Assembly: GCA_037833965.1 (NCBI GenBank)
Contig: AP031351.1
Location: 20,906,501-20,970,500 of the forward strand
Direction of reading: 5' to 3'
From: Marchantia polymorpha subsp. ruderalis
Taxonomy: Eukaryota > Streptophyta > Marchantiopsida > Marchantiales > Marchantiaceae
DNA length: 64,000 bases
The position numbers and the translations under genes are program-made. Below, piece by piece: positions 36,101 through 47,283 of this stretch. The notes under the pieces were generated by a model. It was not told the origin of the DNA. It did not search any database and was given only the letters and a program-made list of their open reading frames with translations. Numbering within the stretch: position 1 is the first letter of the stretch; each line of letters starts with the position of its first letter.

Positions 36101-38653
36101 CGAAGGATGTTGAAGCTACAAGTGTGTAGAACTGGGCGTGATTTGCTTTTGGACTTTTCCCTTTTCGGTCAATGCCCTGACAGATTAGTCTGTCCGACTT
36201 CCGGGTCCACTTTTTTTCCATGTCAAATGTTTTTGACGTTTCTCTGTCTGGGCCGTGGGATCTACTCGATCTATCTAGGTTGCGCGCCCTGACCCTCCTT
36301 TCTATCATGATACAGGGGATGTGACAGAGACTGTGGAAGAGCCGGTTCCTGCTAAACCCCCTGTAGCCACTCAGCAAGACTCTCGTGAGTTTACATTTTT
36401 ATGCTTTCCATCTCTCTCTTTTTTCTTCTGGTCTTTGCCTTTTGTGGGATGGAAGAGAGTGATCTCTAGGGGATCTTTTACATATCCCCACGAAAGGAAG
36501 TACCTGAGGGAAAGCAGCTGAAAGAGGGAAGATACAAAGAGTGAACAGAAGGTTCGCTTTGTTCCGCATGTTGACGGTTTTCCAACCTTCTTGCCTGTGC
36601 GTTCTGAGGGGTTGGATCGATTACCGCATGGTGCCCTGAACTTTATTGTTCCATCTCACAGGGGAGGAAAGTCAACCTGAGCGGCAGGTTTCCCCTGATA
36701 AGCTCCTACGAGCTGCTTTGTTAAGGGGAAGATTTGCTGATACTATTCTTAAGGCCCAGGAAAAGACCTTGCCTCACAATAAGGTTTGTCAAACCAAATT
36801 TTGATTATGCCTCACTGGCTTTCCAGTGACAACTTGGTCTGCTTATTAAGCTTTAAATGTCAATTTCCGCGGGTGTTTGAAACGTGCCGGAGAATTGTTC
36901 ATGAACATGTGATTTAACATACAAGTTGCCTTCCTTTCCAGAATGAAAAGTTGGATCCAGAGAAAGTTAGAAGGGATCGCGAGGAGCTAGAGAAGAGGCA
37001 AAAAGAAGGTAAGGAGTTTTTTTCTTGTCTCGATTTATATATTGCGTACTTTTTGTACGGTGCCGTTGAATGGCTTTACCTGTCAAAAAGCACATTGTAC
37101 GTTCTTGTCAATGTTAACCGGTTCATCGTAATATTTGTTTTGAGGCAATTGATATTCGGCCTGTGGCTTTACTTTTCGGCCGGGCAGTCCTAGATATATA
37201 CAGCAGAGCCCAACATTGGGTGCCCATACCCATGCCCAAGCCCATGCCCAAACCCACCCATGTCCATGGGTTTGGGTGAGTTTTGGGTGATATTATTGTT
37301 CATGGTGGGCAAGGGTGGTTATTGTTTCCATGTGGGTATGGATGGGCATAGCTTCCAAATGGGTACGGAACCCATGCTTATCAATACTGCTTGAGACCTG
37401 GACCCCAACCTGTTATGTCAATACAATGTATTAACATGACACGTGCCACTGGCGTTGAACTCACGGAGTGCGAGAAGAGTGCACACATGTCAGTGATAGC
37501 TCACACGTCAGTGATAGGGAGCCTTCACATTCCCCATCATTTCACATTCCCCTTCTTTATGTCGCGAGTGGCGCTTTCGGCGTTGTGCATCCCCGCATTC
37601 AGTTCCAAATCGGAGTCAAACTTCTCGGATGCAGGAAATACGCTAACTAAGAAGCGCTCCGGGCTGAAGCCAGCAACAGTGAACAACCTTTTGTTTGTCA
37701 GATCCAACCAAGACTTGGTGTAGGCGGGGAATACACATTACACAATTTTTGAATACATGGGCGCAATTTGAATAGCATGGGTGGGCACAGGTAATGCTAT
37801 GGGTGGGCATAGGTCGCTGCTGATGGTTATGGTCTGGTCTGGGTACAAAATTTGAAGGAAAATGTTGGCCTCTGATATACAGTCCTAGCCTAAATCCCCT
37901 TCTAGCGGGGCTCCAATGCGCTTACGTGCGATCACTGCGTACATCTAGGACTACCCGGCCGAATAGCTGCACTGAACGTCCGAGTAACATTTGCCTTCTT
38001 TGATGGTCTGTTGTGATATGCTCGCCGGGAGATTAAAAATCCAGCACTTAACAGGAATGTTTGTTTGCAGAGAAAGCTCGTTTGCACGCGGAAGCGAAGG
38101 CAGCGGAGGCCGCTCGAAGAAAGGCAGAAGTTGAGGCTGCCCATGAAGCTAAGCGTAAGAGGGAAGCGGAGCGAGAAGCTGCCCGTATTCAGCTACAACA
38201 AGTACGTATCTTTGCTGCATGGGCCGCAGTGATGAGCAATTACTATCGATTCTCATTTGACCTTTGGTCCGGATTTTTGGACGATGTACTTATCGCCGTG
38301 GATTGTGGGTCACGTCGGATTAATGTGAGGATCGTCGGTCATGCTTATTTCAGATGGAGAAGACAGTCGAGATTGATGAAAATAGTGAGATACTTAAAGA
38401 CTTGGAAATGTTACGGACTGCGTCTATGGATCATCTTCCCAGTTCAGGCGAAGACAGTCCTGATTCTGATTCTCCAGATGGTTTACCGGATTTTGCTTTA
38501 CAAGGTGGAAATCCTTTAGAGCGTTTGGGTCTGTTCATGAAGAATGATGACGAAGACGAGGATGACGAAGAGAACAACGATGCTTCACAAGCGAATCACA
38601 ACAAAGTAGTCATAGAGTTGAGTGCGGATGTGGAGGAGGGTGAAATAGATTAA
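33197..38653 (+). CDS. GTE-type BET bromodomain protein (bromodomain plus NET domain)
   Basis: Nine exons join in phase: 33197-34651, 35134-35182, 35411-35602, 36032-36121, 36316-36384, 36662-36783, 36942-37008, 38071-38201 and 38354-38653 (TAA). They give 824 residues. The start is the first ATG after an in-frame TGA at 33152. The bromodomain lies at about 215-320 with the acetyl-lysine-binding Asn at about 292 (AMTYNP). The NET domain lies at about 392-462 (DIDSLDNDTLWELERFV). Then come a Ser/Asp/Glu-rich tract (about 500-600), the block KLLRAALLRGRFADTILKAQ (about 629-650), a charged Ala-rich coiled coil (about 682-725) and the C-terminus EEGEID. This order and the C-terminal half match the Arabidopsis GTE8-GTE11 group. 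Expected role: nuclear reader of acetylated histones affecting transcription. Introns 3 and 7 each hold a hAT-like MITE. No coding damage is seen. Confidence 0.93.
35779..35989. mobile_element. hAT-like MITE in GTE intron 3, 8-bp target duplication
   Basis: A 211-bp element with inverted ends CAGAGCCCGACATT and AATGTTGGCCTCTG, flanked by the perfect 8-bp repeat CTGTAGAT at 35771-35778 and 35990-35997. Inside are many CCCATGCCC and GGGTGGGCAT words in inverted arrangement, so it can fold back. No coding capacity. Without it the intron would be 210 bp. The 8-bp duplication and CAG-type ends point to the hAT superfamily. Confidence 0.88.
37204..37874. mobile_element. hAT-like MITE in GTE intron 7, longer relative, 8-bp target duplication
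   Basis: A 671-bp element with the same ends (CAGAGCCCAACATT and AATGTTGGCCTCTG) as the one in intron 3, flanked by the perfect repeat ATATACAG at 37196-37203 and 37875-37882. Subterminal GGGTGGGCAT-type words match the shorter copy. An extra core of about 360 bp (roughly 37380-37740) has no counterpart there and encodes no recognisable transposase. Without it the intron would be 383 bp. Confidence 0.88.
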
Positions 38654-41640
38654 TTTTTGTAGTAGAATATACCTCATACAAATATTGTGCGTGTCAAAGC
38701 AGTGGGAAGAAAGTTCCCTTAGAAAGAGCACGTTTTGTACATATACCAGTAATGAATGAAAGCTGGCACCATACAAAAAGGTCAAGGTGATTTCAGGTAT
38801 TTGACTAGGCGGAAAATACCGGCTGAGGTTGGGTTGTCTGGTATTTTTTCTGGGTTGGGTACATCCTTCCTGTCAGTCAAATGGATGTGTAAACTATAAA
38901 TCGTAGACAGGAAAATTGCTATGTTGTATAAAGGTGCTTATAAATTTTGAACAGAAAAAAGTCGAACTTGGATCGGTCTTTTCGCCATGATTGAATGAGT
39001 ATGTTATTCGTAATGTATGTTTTCTGAGAATTTACCGTCCCTTCAGTTGATCAATGCTAAACAGATAAACTGGCAAAGAAAGTTTGATTTCGACTTAAGT
39101 GCGATTACTGTGTGAGTGATGAGATACCGCCTATTCCCATACATAATTTTCTAAACGTGTAGTTTACCTTTAGAAAGTCACAAATCTATACATAGAAAAA
39201 CGAAAAGAAAAACTTGTTTGAAAGATTATTAACATGAATGTACAAAACAGTATTTTATCAGAAAACTATGTATGTATCGAATGGACGCAACTTATAAAGA
39301 TATTTGACTCATACACCGTCTACTCTGTACGTTGAGAACAGTACACGTGGGAGGACTTTTGTTATCCATATTATAGTAACGTGATATAATAATTGACACT
39401 GTCAAACATGACAGTGAGATTGAGGTGCACTGGAGCAATGTTCTCATGCAGTTACCTCTATTAGCGATTTAGTTTGATGGTGAGTTCGTTCTTATTACCA
39501 CATGGTAGTAAGAACGAACTCTTAAAAAATTTCACTTCTAGTACATTGACTTCGGAAGTTTTATATTACTTGTAAATAAACTTATATCTAGATTTATGTA
39601 CAAACTTTTGACATGGCTATGATAGAAAGGAAAATGTAGAACTTTGTCAAAAGTTTCATTCCGAATGAACCACGTCGAATAGTAGAGTAAGGTTGGATGA
39701 CAAACGAACACTGAGTAGAGGAAAAGAGGGAGATGCTGCTTTACCAATAGCATGGCCTATCACATCAACCTCAATTGTGATGAAACCAAATAATGATATA
39801 AAACCAGATCGGAATAGTATTCCCAAACAAATAATAACATAATTACATTTTATGAATAATGTAAAATGAATTTTATACTACATTATGTATAAACAATAAT
39901 TCATTACATTAATCATATGATACAATAGTATAAAAATAAGAAATATAGTATCGAATATTGAAAACAATATATATTTTACACGTATAGTAATTCGAGATTC
40001 GAATCCTTAGAGTGACCAAGAGCAAACATTGATAACACTATAGTAAATTAGAACAAGTACCAACAAATGAATTATTCAAGAAACACGCAACCTGTCATCT
40101 TGTTGAGCACGGTGATGACAAAATGCAAGAATTTAGCCTTGGGTCATCCAAAAACACTACTTGGGCCGGTTTGGATGTTCAATCCTCCAAGCTCACAACA
40201 ATAGAGGAGGAGGTCCCGTCTTAGCTACTATGGTGCGAATCTCGCGAAGGAGCACAATACACACCAGAATGTCTGTGCGTGCGTGCGCACTCAGGCCACG
40301 ATTGCTGTGCAGACTAAGATCAGATTGACTTGTACTGGTGCGGCACAATCCAGCCATTACCATATTTTGACATGGTAGGAGAACGAGGAACAGAGATTAA
40401 TAATTCGAAGCGTTCTCTTCACGCGACTTCTAGTACACAACTCCATATCATACTGGACTCAGACTTCTCAAAGTCTGAATACTCCAATTGTGAGTGGCTG
40501 AAAGATGTGTATGAAGCTGACAGCTCCAAAAAGTCCACATTGGCCCTCACTCGAAGCATGGATAGCATTGGTAAGAGGCCTCCAAATCCTTTCGCGTTTG
40601 CCTTACTCTTGATCCTCTCTAGGGTACCTCAGTCCCGAGGGAGATTTTCTACCTGGAAATAGGACAATACCTTTAAGAACGGAAGGATGTCACAAACAAC
40701 GAGAAGCAGCTAACGCACGAGACCTTGGCGTGTATAATTTAGTACTGCCTTGGCTGTTTAGTGCATCTCTGTCGTCGCCATGCAGGCAGATTCAAAAGGC
40801 AGAGCGTTAAGAAATGGCTCAGGACAGACATCTGAGCTGACATATGTTCATAATTGATAGCTCTATCTCCTGTCATTCTCCGGGCCTTGTGAATGGTTAC
40901 ATAGGATGAGCACAAAGCGCTTGAGTGCACTACGTAGGAAAACTTCAATAAACTTCAATAAAGCTCCGAGTCTGCAAACGAGGAGACCTCTGTACCCGTG
41001 TTTCAGGTCTTCAATCAGCTATCACCTCTGAACACTGAATTCGTGAGCTGAAGTGACGTTCTGGACGTACTCGTCAATGCACATACATAGATTTGACTTG
41101 GGTGCTTACGGACAGGTCGCAGGAACTTGCTGATGACTTTTGATCTGATGTTTGAGCAGTAAGCTGCTCATACATGCTAAATATGCTAGCGTTGCATCTG
41201 GCTTACAGCAGCCAGTTGCCATCTCCGTCGTGAGTTCCTGTACCGTCAAGCACCTTGTGTGCGTGCAGGACACATGTAGAAGTTGGATCGGAAATAAAGA
41301 AACATGCACATGTTTCTTTATTCTAAAGAAACATGTAGATTTTGGTCGCTGAAGTTATGATCCGTATCACTGACTACGGTGGTAGGGGCAGGTATATCTC
41401 GGGATCGGATGAATGGAAATATCTGAGACTATCCAAGTTGCAGTCACCGATGAGCCAGCAGATTTTATTATGAGATTCATCTCATAGAAGAAACTTTCGA
41501 GGCAGGAGCAAAATTTTCAGTTGCTGCAACAGAGCAGCTGAGTCAGATGGATGGAAACTCTAGATAGAACCGAACTTACAATAACTGACCAACAGGCAGT
41601 CTTCTCGAATATGACAACTTGGAGGAAAGGATACAACCAA
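38654..41640. other. GTE 3' flank and intergenic DNA, no gene seen
   Basis: Starts with the probable GTE 3' untranslated region. 39.5-40.0 kb is AT-rich. No recognised coding family. It contains a hairpin at 39482-39521 and a 24-bp palindrome (AAAGAAACATG arms) at about 41298-41321. Confidence 0.4.
39482..39521. repeat. Hairpin, 19-bp arms with one mismatch, 2-base loop
   Basis: The arms 39482-39500 (starts GAGTTCGTTCTTA) and 39503-39521 are inverted copies. It lies in non-coding AT-rich DNA. Confidence 0.8.
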
Positions 41641-41659
41641 AGGTTTCAGATTTAGAGCA

Positions 41660-44600
41660 ATATATCCATTTAAAATCCATTTCAGCGTTAGATCTGCACT
41701 AGATCTTTTCAACAACAGCTTTTATGGTACTTTGCCGTCATCCCTGGTGGATGTTGTGACTCTCAGAGCACCGTAAGCGCCTCACTAGCTTCGACGGATC
41801 AAATTCTCTTCTATTCAGTACAAGGTTAGAAAATGATTCAATAATATTTCCAAAGCAGCGATGTAGATGAAGGATGTGAATTTATTTCCATCGTTAATGT
41901 ATCGAAATGGATACTCCATCCAACAGATGTATGGATATTGTCTAACTTCGAAGTACAGCTGAGTCCAAGTCGTGGGATGGTGTAGCCGCCAGTTCGTTTT
42001 TGCCAGGAACCTTGCACACAAAAACTTGGGTGAACTTCCGCCGTTTGTACCAAATCTCTAGGAATACTGGAATCTCTGAGTATTTGCTTGAAACCTACTT
42101 CAGCTATCAGAGTTTCATAGAAACATGTGGGTAGAAACTAGTACAAATTTCACGGCCAGTCAGTCAGTCAGGGCAAGCTCCAAGATTGCTTTAGGCACAT
42201 TGTTTTCAACTGCAGTTGAGCACAACGACGCGTAGGTTTGACTCTATGTTTGTATTTTCTTCTCTATGACATGCTTATATCGAGCAGATCATTACGAGAT
42301 AACACACAGCGGGAACTTGTGGCCACTTGTGAGAGCTTTGGCTGATACAGTCTAGACTTTGTAAGTTTCAATGGTCGGTCAGCTGTTTCTTGTATGGAAG
42401 ATCATAATCCCTGTCAGATATTTCTCTCATCATACGGTCTATTCATTAGAAAAGAAACATCTATAGCCTTGGTATGCTATGAGATGTCAGCCGACTCTCG
42501 GAAATAGCCTGAGGTTCCTGCTTTTGGCACTCTCTTCTTTGTGGCATTGACGTCTGTTCTGTTGTTGGCGAAGCTTAGTTCTAAAGAGACGGAAACAGAG
42601 GCCGTTGTCTATGCATGGTCCTAGAGTACATTTTTGATTATACCATTGTTTCAGCACTTTTGTCTGATGGTCATTGTTTGTCTGGCAGACACCTGTGGAT
42701 GCAATACTGAGTGGAAGGTGAAATATCTCGTGAGATTCAAATTCACAAGTTCCATCCATGATACCAGTTGGATAAACTGTACTGTAATTTTCCCATATGA
42801 AAAGTTGGTTCGTAAATCTACTTAACCTCTCAAAGTGTCTCAAATTCACAGTTCCCAAAACTTATCTAATCCGTTCATTGTGTGCGTCGTAGCTTAAATG
42901 TTCTTTGGTTTACTCTACATCGACGGAGTGAGTTGTTCGTTTACAGGGACCTTAGCCACGATCAATTCACTGGCTCCATGCATGTTGAATTAGGGGAGTT
43001 GATAAATTTGCAAGGTTTGGATCTGTCTTATTTATCAGTTGTCGGGGAAACTGGCGGTTGAGCCGGTCAACCTCCAATTTGTCAAGACTTTGTGAGTACA
43101 TCTTAGTGTTTCTCTGTCATTCAAAAACTTCATATATATTCATGCCTGCATTACGATGTGTAGTGTTCAGAGTTGATTATGCCTCTCAGGCAAGTGACGC
43201 ACTCAATGCAAGATTGATTCGGATTGGCACACCGACATAAAAGAAAACGAAAATATTTGTAACGTTTTCGCTAAGAAGCCTGTAACTTATCCAGATCGTT
43301 TCGAAATTGGGGATATATTTGCTCTATTGATTTGTGCCTAGGAGTCTTTCTACAAAAAGAACATGTTCACAGGTCAAACACAAGTAAATAATAACTGTTC
43401 CTCGTCTTTTGCAAGGCTGGAAGAGCCGTTCTTGCTGACTCCGATCCTGTCTTCCCAACCAGTTAAAGACTTGACGTTTCAGATTCGACTTTCTTTCGGA
43501 CTTCCAGGAGCACATTTCTTGAGCAGCTCTGAAGGCCTCTTGCCTTCAGAGACCTGTTCTAGAAATGGAAGGAGCAGTTGTTCAGGATCTGGAAATCTTT
43601 GATAGTATCTATACAACGCTATGTTCGTACCAGTAATTGCAGACGGAAGGCCTTGACGTATGGTTCCTTACGAGATTTGGAGTTTCGGATCAAAACTTGA
43701 GAATGTGAGAATGTTAGAACTTGAGAACCCTAACTTTCACTGGAGCTATTAGTAGCTCTGCAAGCGGAAGTGTATTTAAGGGCCTGAGCCTGTTTTTGAT
43801 CATAACGTAAATGAGGTCAGCTTGTTGGAACCCGAATACATTCAAAATGATCAGCATACCGCACTACAGCACGAGAAGGTCGTCTGATACTTTCAACGGC
43901 TGAACGTCTGAGTGATGAATAGGCCGGAATCCAGAGGAAAGCCCTGCGTCAGAAGCTCAGATAATTATAACAAACTCCTTCTTTTAATTTCCTATTACAC
44001 TAACCAGAGGACTCGTTACTGGTGCACTTCAGAACTTCAAAAGCAAAATTCTCAATATGCTCGTGCAGTAACGAATTCGATCCCGAACAGCTCAAAGTGA
44101 GAGAACCACTTTCAGATGTGATACGACCATCTCTGAAAGGCTTTTGATCATGACAACGTAAGTTTTGTAATTTCGTGACGTCCTCATGTTGTCAGGGTTC
44201 TTCATAACAACAGATTCACTGAGCTGAACTTGACCACATGGAGCCAGTTGGTATAAGAGAGGACAAGTTTCGATGCTCATGGTTAGTGGGTGTCTTCACT
44301 TTTAAACATCAGGAATGTCATACAACCATCAGAACACAACATCCAGCGAATTCATCGACTATCGGAGACTGGGTTAATAAGTCCAACTGAGAGTCCAGGC
44401 CCGATACCAATGGACTAGTATCAGCGCTAGCAAGGAAGCATAAGTAGACAATGGAGGTAAGTCAAATTTGAATATGGTAGACTTACCTCAGGTAAAACAT
44501 TTTTTCGAAGTCAAATGATTCTTCTTCCAAACCACATGCTTGGAGAAAACCCATGGTGCAAGAAGCTGACCATGGAGAATGCGACTCTGGTACGAAGATG

Positions 44601-47283
44601 CCTTTGTCGGTCAGATGAACATGACGACTTTTGGTCACCTCGGTGTCAGAACTAAATGAACTGGACTTGTGCCTAATGCTGAGAGTACACTTCAAAAGCA
44701 AAAACATGTTGATAATGTTCTCAGCCGCTTGCTCGTGTCATGATAGTCACTGCATTGCAAGGTTTCACAGTTTTGCAAAGGCTGATTCCAGTTTATTGGT
44801 GCAGTACTGAAGGGAGCGAATAGGAGACAGTTAGCTGCTATCGGCGTGACGAGTGGACTTTTGATCTTGCTGATGTTTTTAATCTCTTAGTCTCTTTGTG
44901 GAAACGGATGAAAGAGCTCCGTCAGAGACAAGAAGGTGAGAATATATCGGATTCAGTCATCCGAGAGTGTTCTCTGTCTCAGTCTGTATACGGTGACGTT
45001 GGTTTGATCAAATTTGACAGAGATCGGACAGAGCTTGCCTTTGAGTCACTCTGTTTCTGACCACCTCTAGCCAAAGACGATGTGAGGCCACCATTTTCAA
45101 GTACAGAGATCTGAAACTAGCAACGGAATTTTCTTGGAAAGCAAACAAGTTGGGGAAGGGTGCATTTGTCGCTGTGTACAAGGTGCAATCCTAGAGGACT
45201 GTAATCGACCTCTTTTTTCAGCACATAGAATCAATGTAAAGTTCTAGATAAAGCTTGTGCAAGTTGAAGATATGTTATGTACGAGCGAAGACCTCTTGCC
45301 AATCGCGATCTTCATATGAGAGCTCAGTATAGTGCTGATTGGTCAGTGAGTAAAGGTCGGCTCAGATCGTTGTGTTTGCTTTGCAGTCATGTCGAGCAGG
45401 CTATGCCAGGGGACGGAAGCATAGTTGCTGTGAAGCGGCTCTTCCCAGCGGATTCAAACGTGACTGATTTTTAAACGAGATGGTTCTCATCATGGGAATC
45501 AAACAAACAAAGGAATTTGGATCAGCTCAAAGGATGTTGAGTCAGCGATAAGCAACGCTTGCTGGTATATGCGTACGCAGCTAACGAGAACCTCGCGGAA
45601 GCCCTGAAGGCACTCTCCTTTCTTGGCCAGTAAATGCTCTCTGTTTTCCTGTGTTTAAGTTTCATAACTCTTCAAGTTTAATTCGTGCTTACACAGAGGC
45701 TGTGCAGACGAGCTTCGAGTTCTCATGACTTCGTCAAACTCGCGTCATTAAAGCTCAGTCAAGCACTTCTGGGGTTGATTCATCTGTGACTCAGCTTTTC
45801 CATTTCGGATTCTTTCCAGTGGTCATTCACACTGGTAGAAGGTGTTGCTTCAGCTTCTTACATGGTCTCTCTCTGGCAATGAATGAATAATGTTGCTCCT
45901 GACTCCAGTTGCCAGGGATATGACGATTCATATACAGAATTATATGATGAACTGAAGAATGCGCATGTCGTTTACAAAGCGAGAGAGAGAAGATGAGCTG
46001 TCATCAAACTGCACAAACCCTTGAGTTCCTTTTCCTTGCTCCATATGCTCTGAAACTCAGATCCTTATGGCCTAAACTATAATGACGGCTCTTGGTAGCC
46101 TAACTACAGGTTACAGAAGACTTTATGAGTTGACATGGGCACAGTCTGTGAACGTATGTGGGAATCGCTCCAGGAATGGCAGCCCAAAATCAATCACAGG
46201 TCAGCAACGTGTGAGCACATCGAATCAAAGGGATTCGGATCACATGCCAAAGTAAAAGGATGGACGATTTTACAGTGAATGACGAATTTCAGACCAGCAT
46301 GTTCCTTCATTGTGTACGCTGATTGGTTCTCAATTGCAATAGGCTTAGTGATCTAATGGCGATTCGTGCACACAGAGACTTCAAACCTAAGAACATGCTC
46401 TTCTATATGGACTAGCGAAGGCGCAACAAAGATGCCCTCACACGTTGGACGACCCTTGTGAGTATACGCCGTAACTTTGGCACCATCGTCGAAGGATTCA
46501 CTCGGGAAGTGTTCAACGAGAAGCAAGATGTTCACAGCTACTGCAATCTCCTTCTAGCAATTGCATTGCAACAACGCTGCATCGACTTTTCTTCGTCGGA
46601 AGACGAGGTCTAAAACCTGACGAGAACCTGGTTTGCTCCAAATTCAAATACAGGTCCACGAGCACGTCCAGCTGAAAGGCTCCATGAGAAGAGATCTGGT
46701 GTCGTGAATCTGACATGCGGGTGCTCTGGGACCTGACTACGCACGGAATTCGCGTGCGCAGGCGTTCAAGCTATACGAGGACGACAGACAGGCTTCTAAA
46801 CATGTGAGAGGTGGGATTGGTGACGATGGGCACGAAAGACGAGATCATTACCGTCCTGCAGAGGACCCGAGCAAACGGTTCGCCATGTCGCAAGTGGTGA
46901 ACATGCTCGTAGGCTATTCGGGCCTCGCGATCGACCTCATCAACGAGCTCGAGTGTCAGAAGCTGAAATTGGACGATATATTCGATGGATTGATTGTCGA
47001 CGAGAGACTGGAAGAGCAAGAAGTTCGTTGTTCTGATGCGCTTAACTGCGTCTGAAAGCTCACAACTCCTTAGAGTTCGACGACACAGTGCCTCGATCAG
47101 ACTTGTAGTAGCCATCGGTGATGGGCCGGACCTCTCTGTGCATGTAATTGACGCCGTCATGACGCTGCTCGGAAATTCCTCTCTGCAGCTGCCAGTTTCT
47201 GAGGTCCAGCTATATCCAAGAAATCACGTCCGATCGCACTCTTCGTCAGGTCCAGGTGCTACTGTTGTAATCACAGGCCCGTG
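41660..47283 (+). pseudogene. Decayed LRR receptor-like kinase
   Basis: Plus-strand fragments follow the order of a plant LRR receptor kinase. LRR pieces: LFNNSFYGTLPSSL near 41700 and FTGSMHVELGELINLQGLDL near 42965-43025. A transmembrane segment AAIGVTSGLLILLMFLI near 44835-44885 is followed by LWKRMKELRQRQEG. Kinase pieces: FKYRDLKLATEF then NKLGKGAF then AVYK (glycine loop) near 45095-45180; GDGSIVAVKRL (catalytic Lys) near 45410-45450; RLLVYAYAANENLAEAL near 45555-45605; HRDFKPKN (catalytic loop) near 46370-46395; and SKRFAMSQVVNMLVG near 46870-46915. Pieces lie in different frames with several in-frame stops, for example soon after AVYK and after the LRR at 43060. The glycine loop has Val where the third Gly is usual. 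The last 200 bp hold a second C-lobe end (HVIDAVMTLLG near 47140-47170). A functional product is unlikely unless unseen introns explain the breaks. Confidence 0.72.

Noticed and set aside
39985-40020. tRNA T-arm-like word (GATTCGAATCC)
   Set aside because: No matching acceptor, D or anticodon stems found around it.
46353-46535. Minus-strand frame resembling a kinase activation loop
   Set aside because: It is the reverse of the plus-strand catalytic-loop relic, and the likeness is weak.
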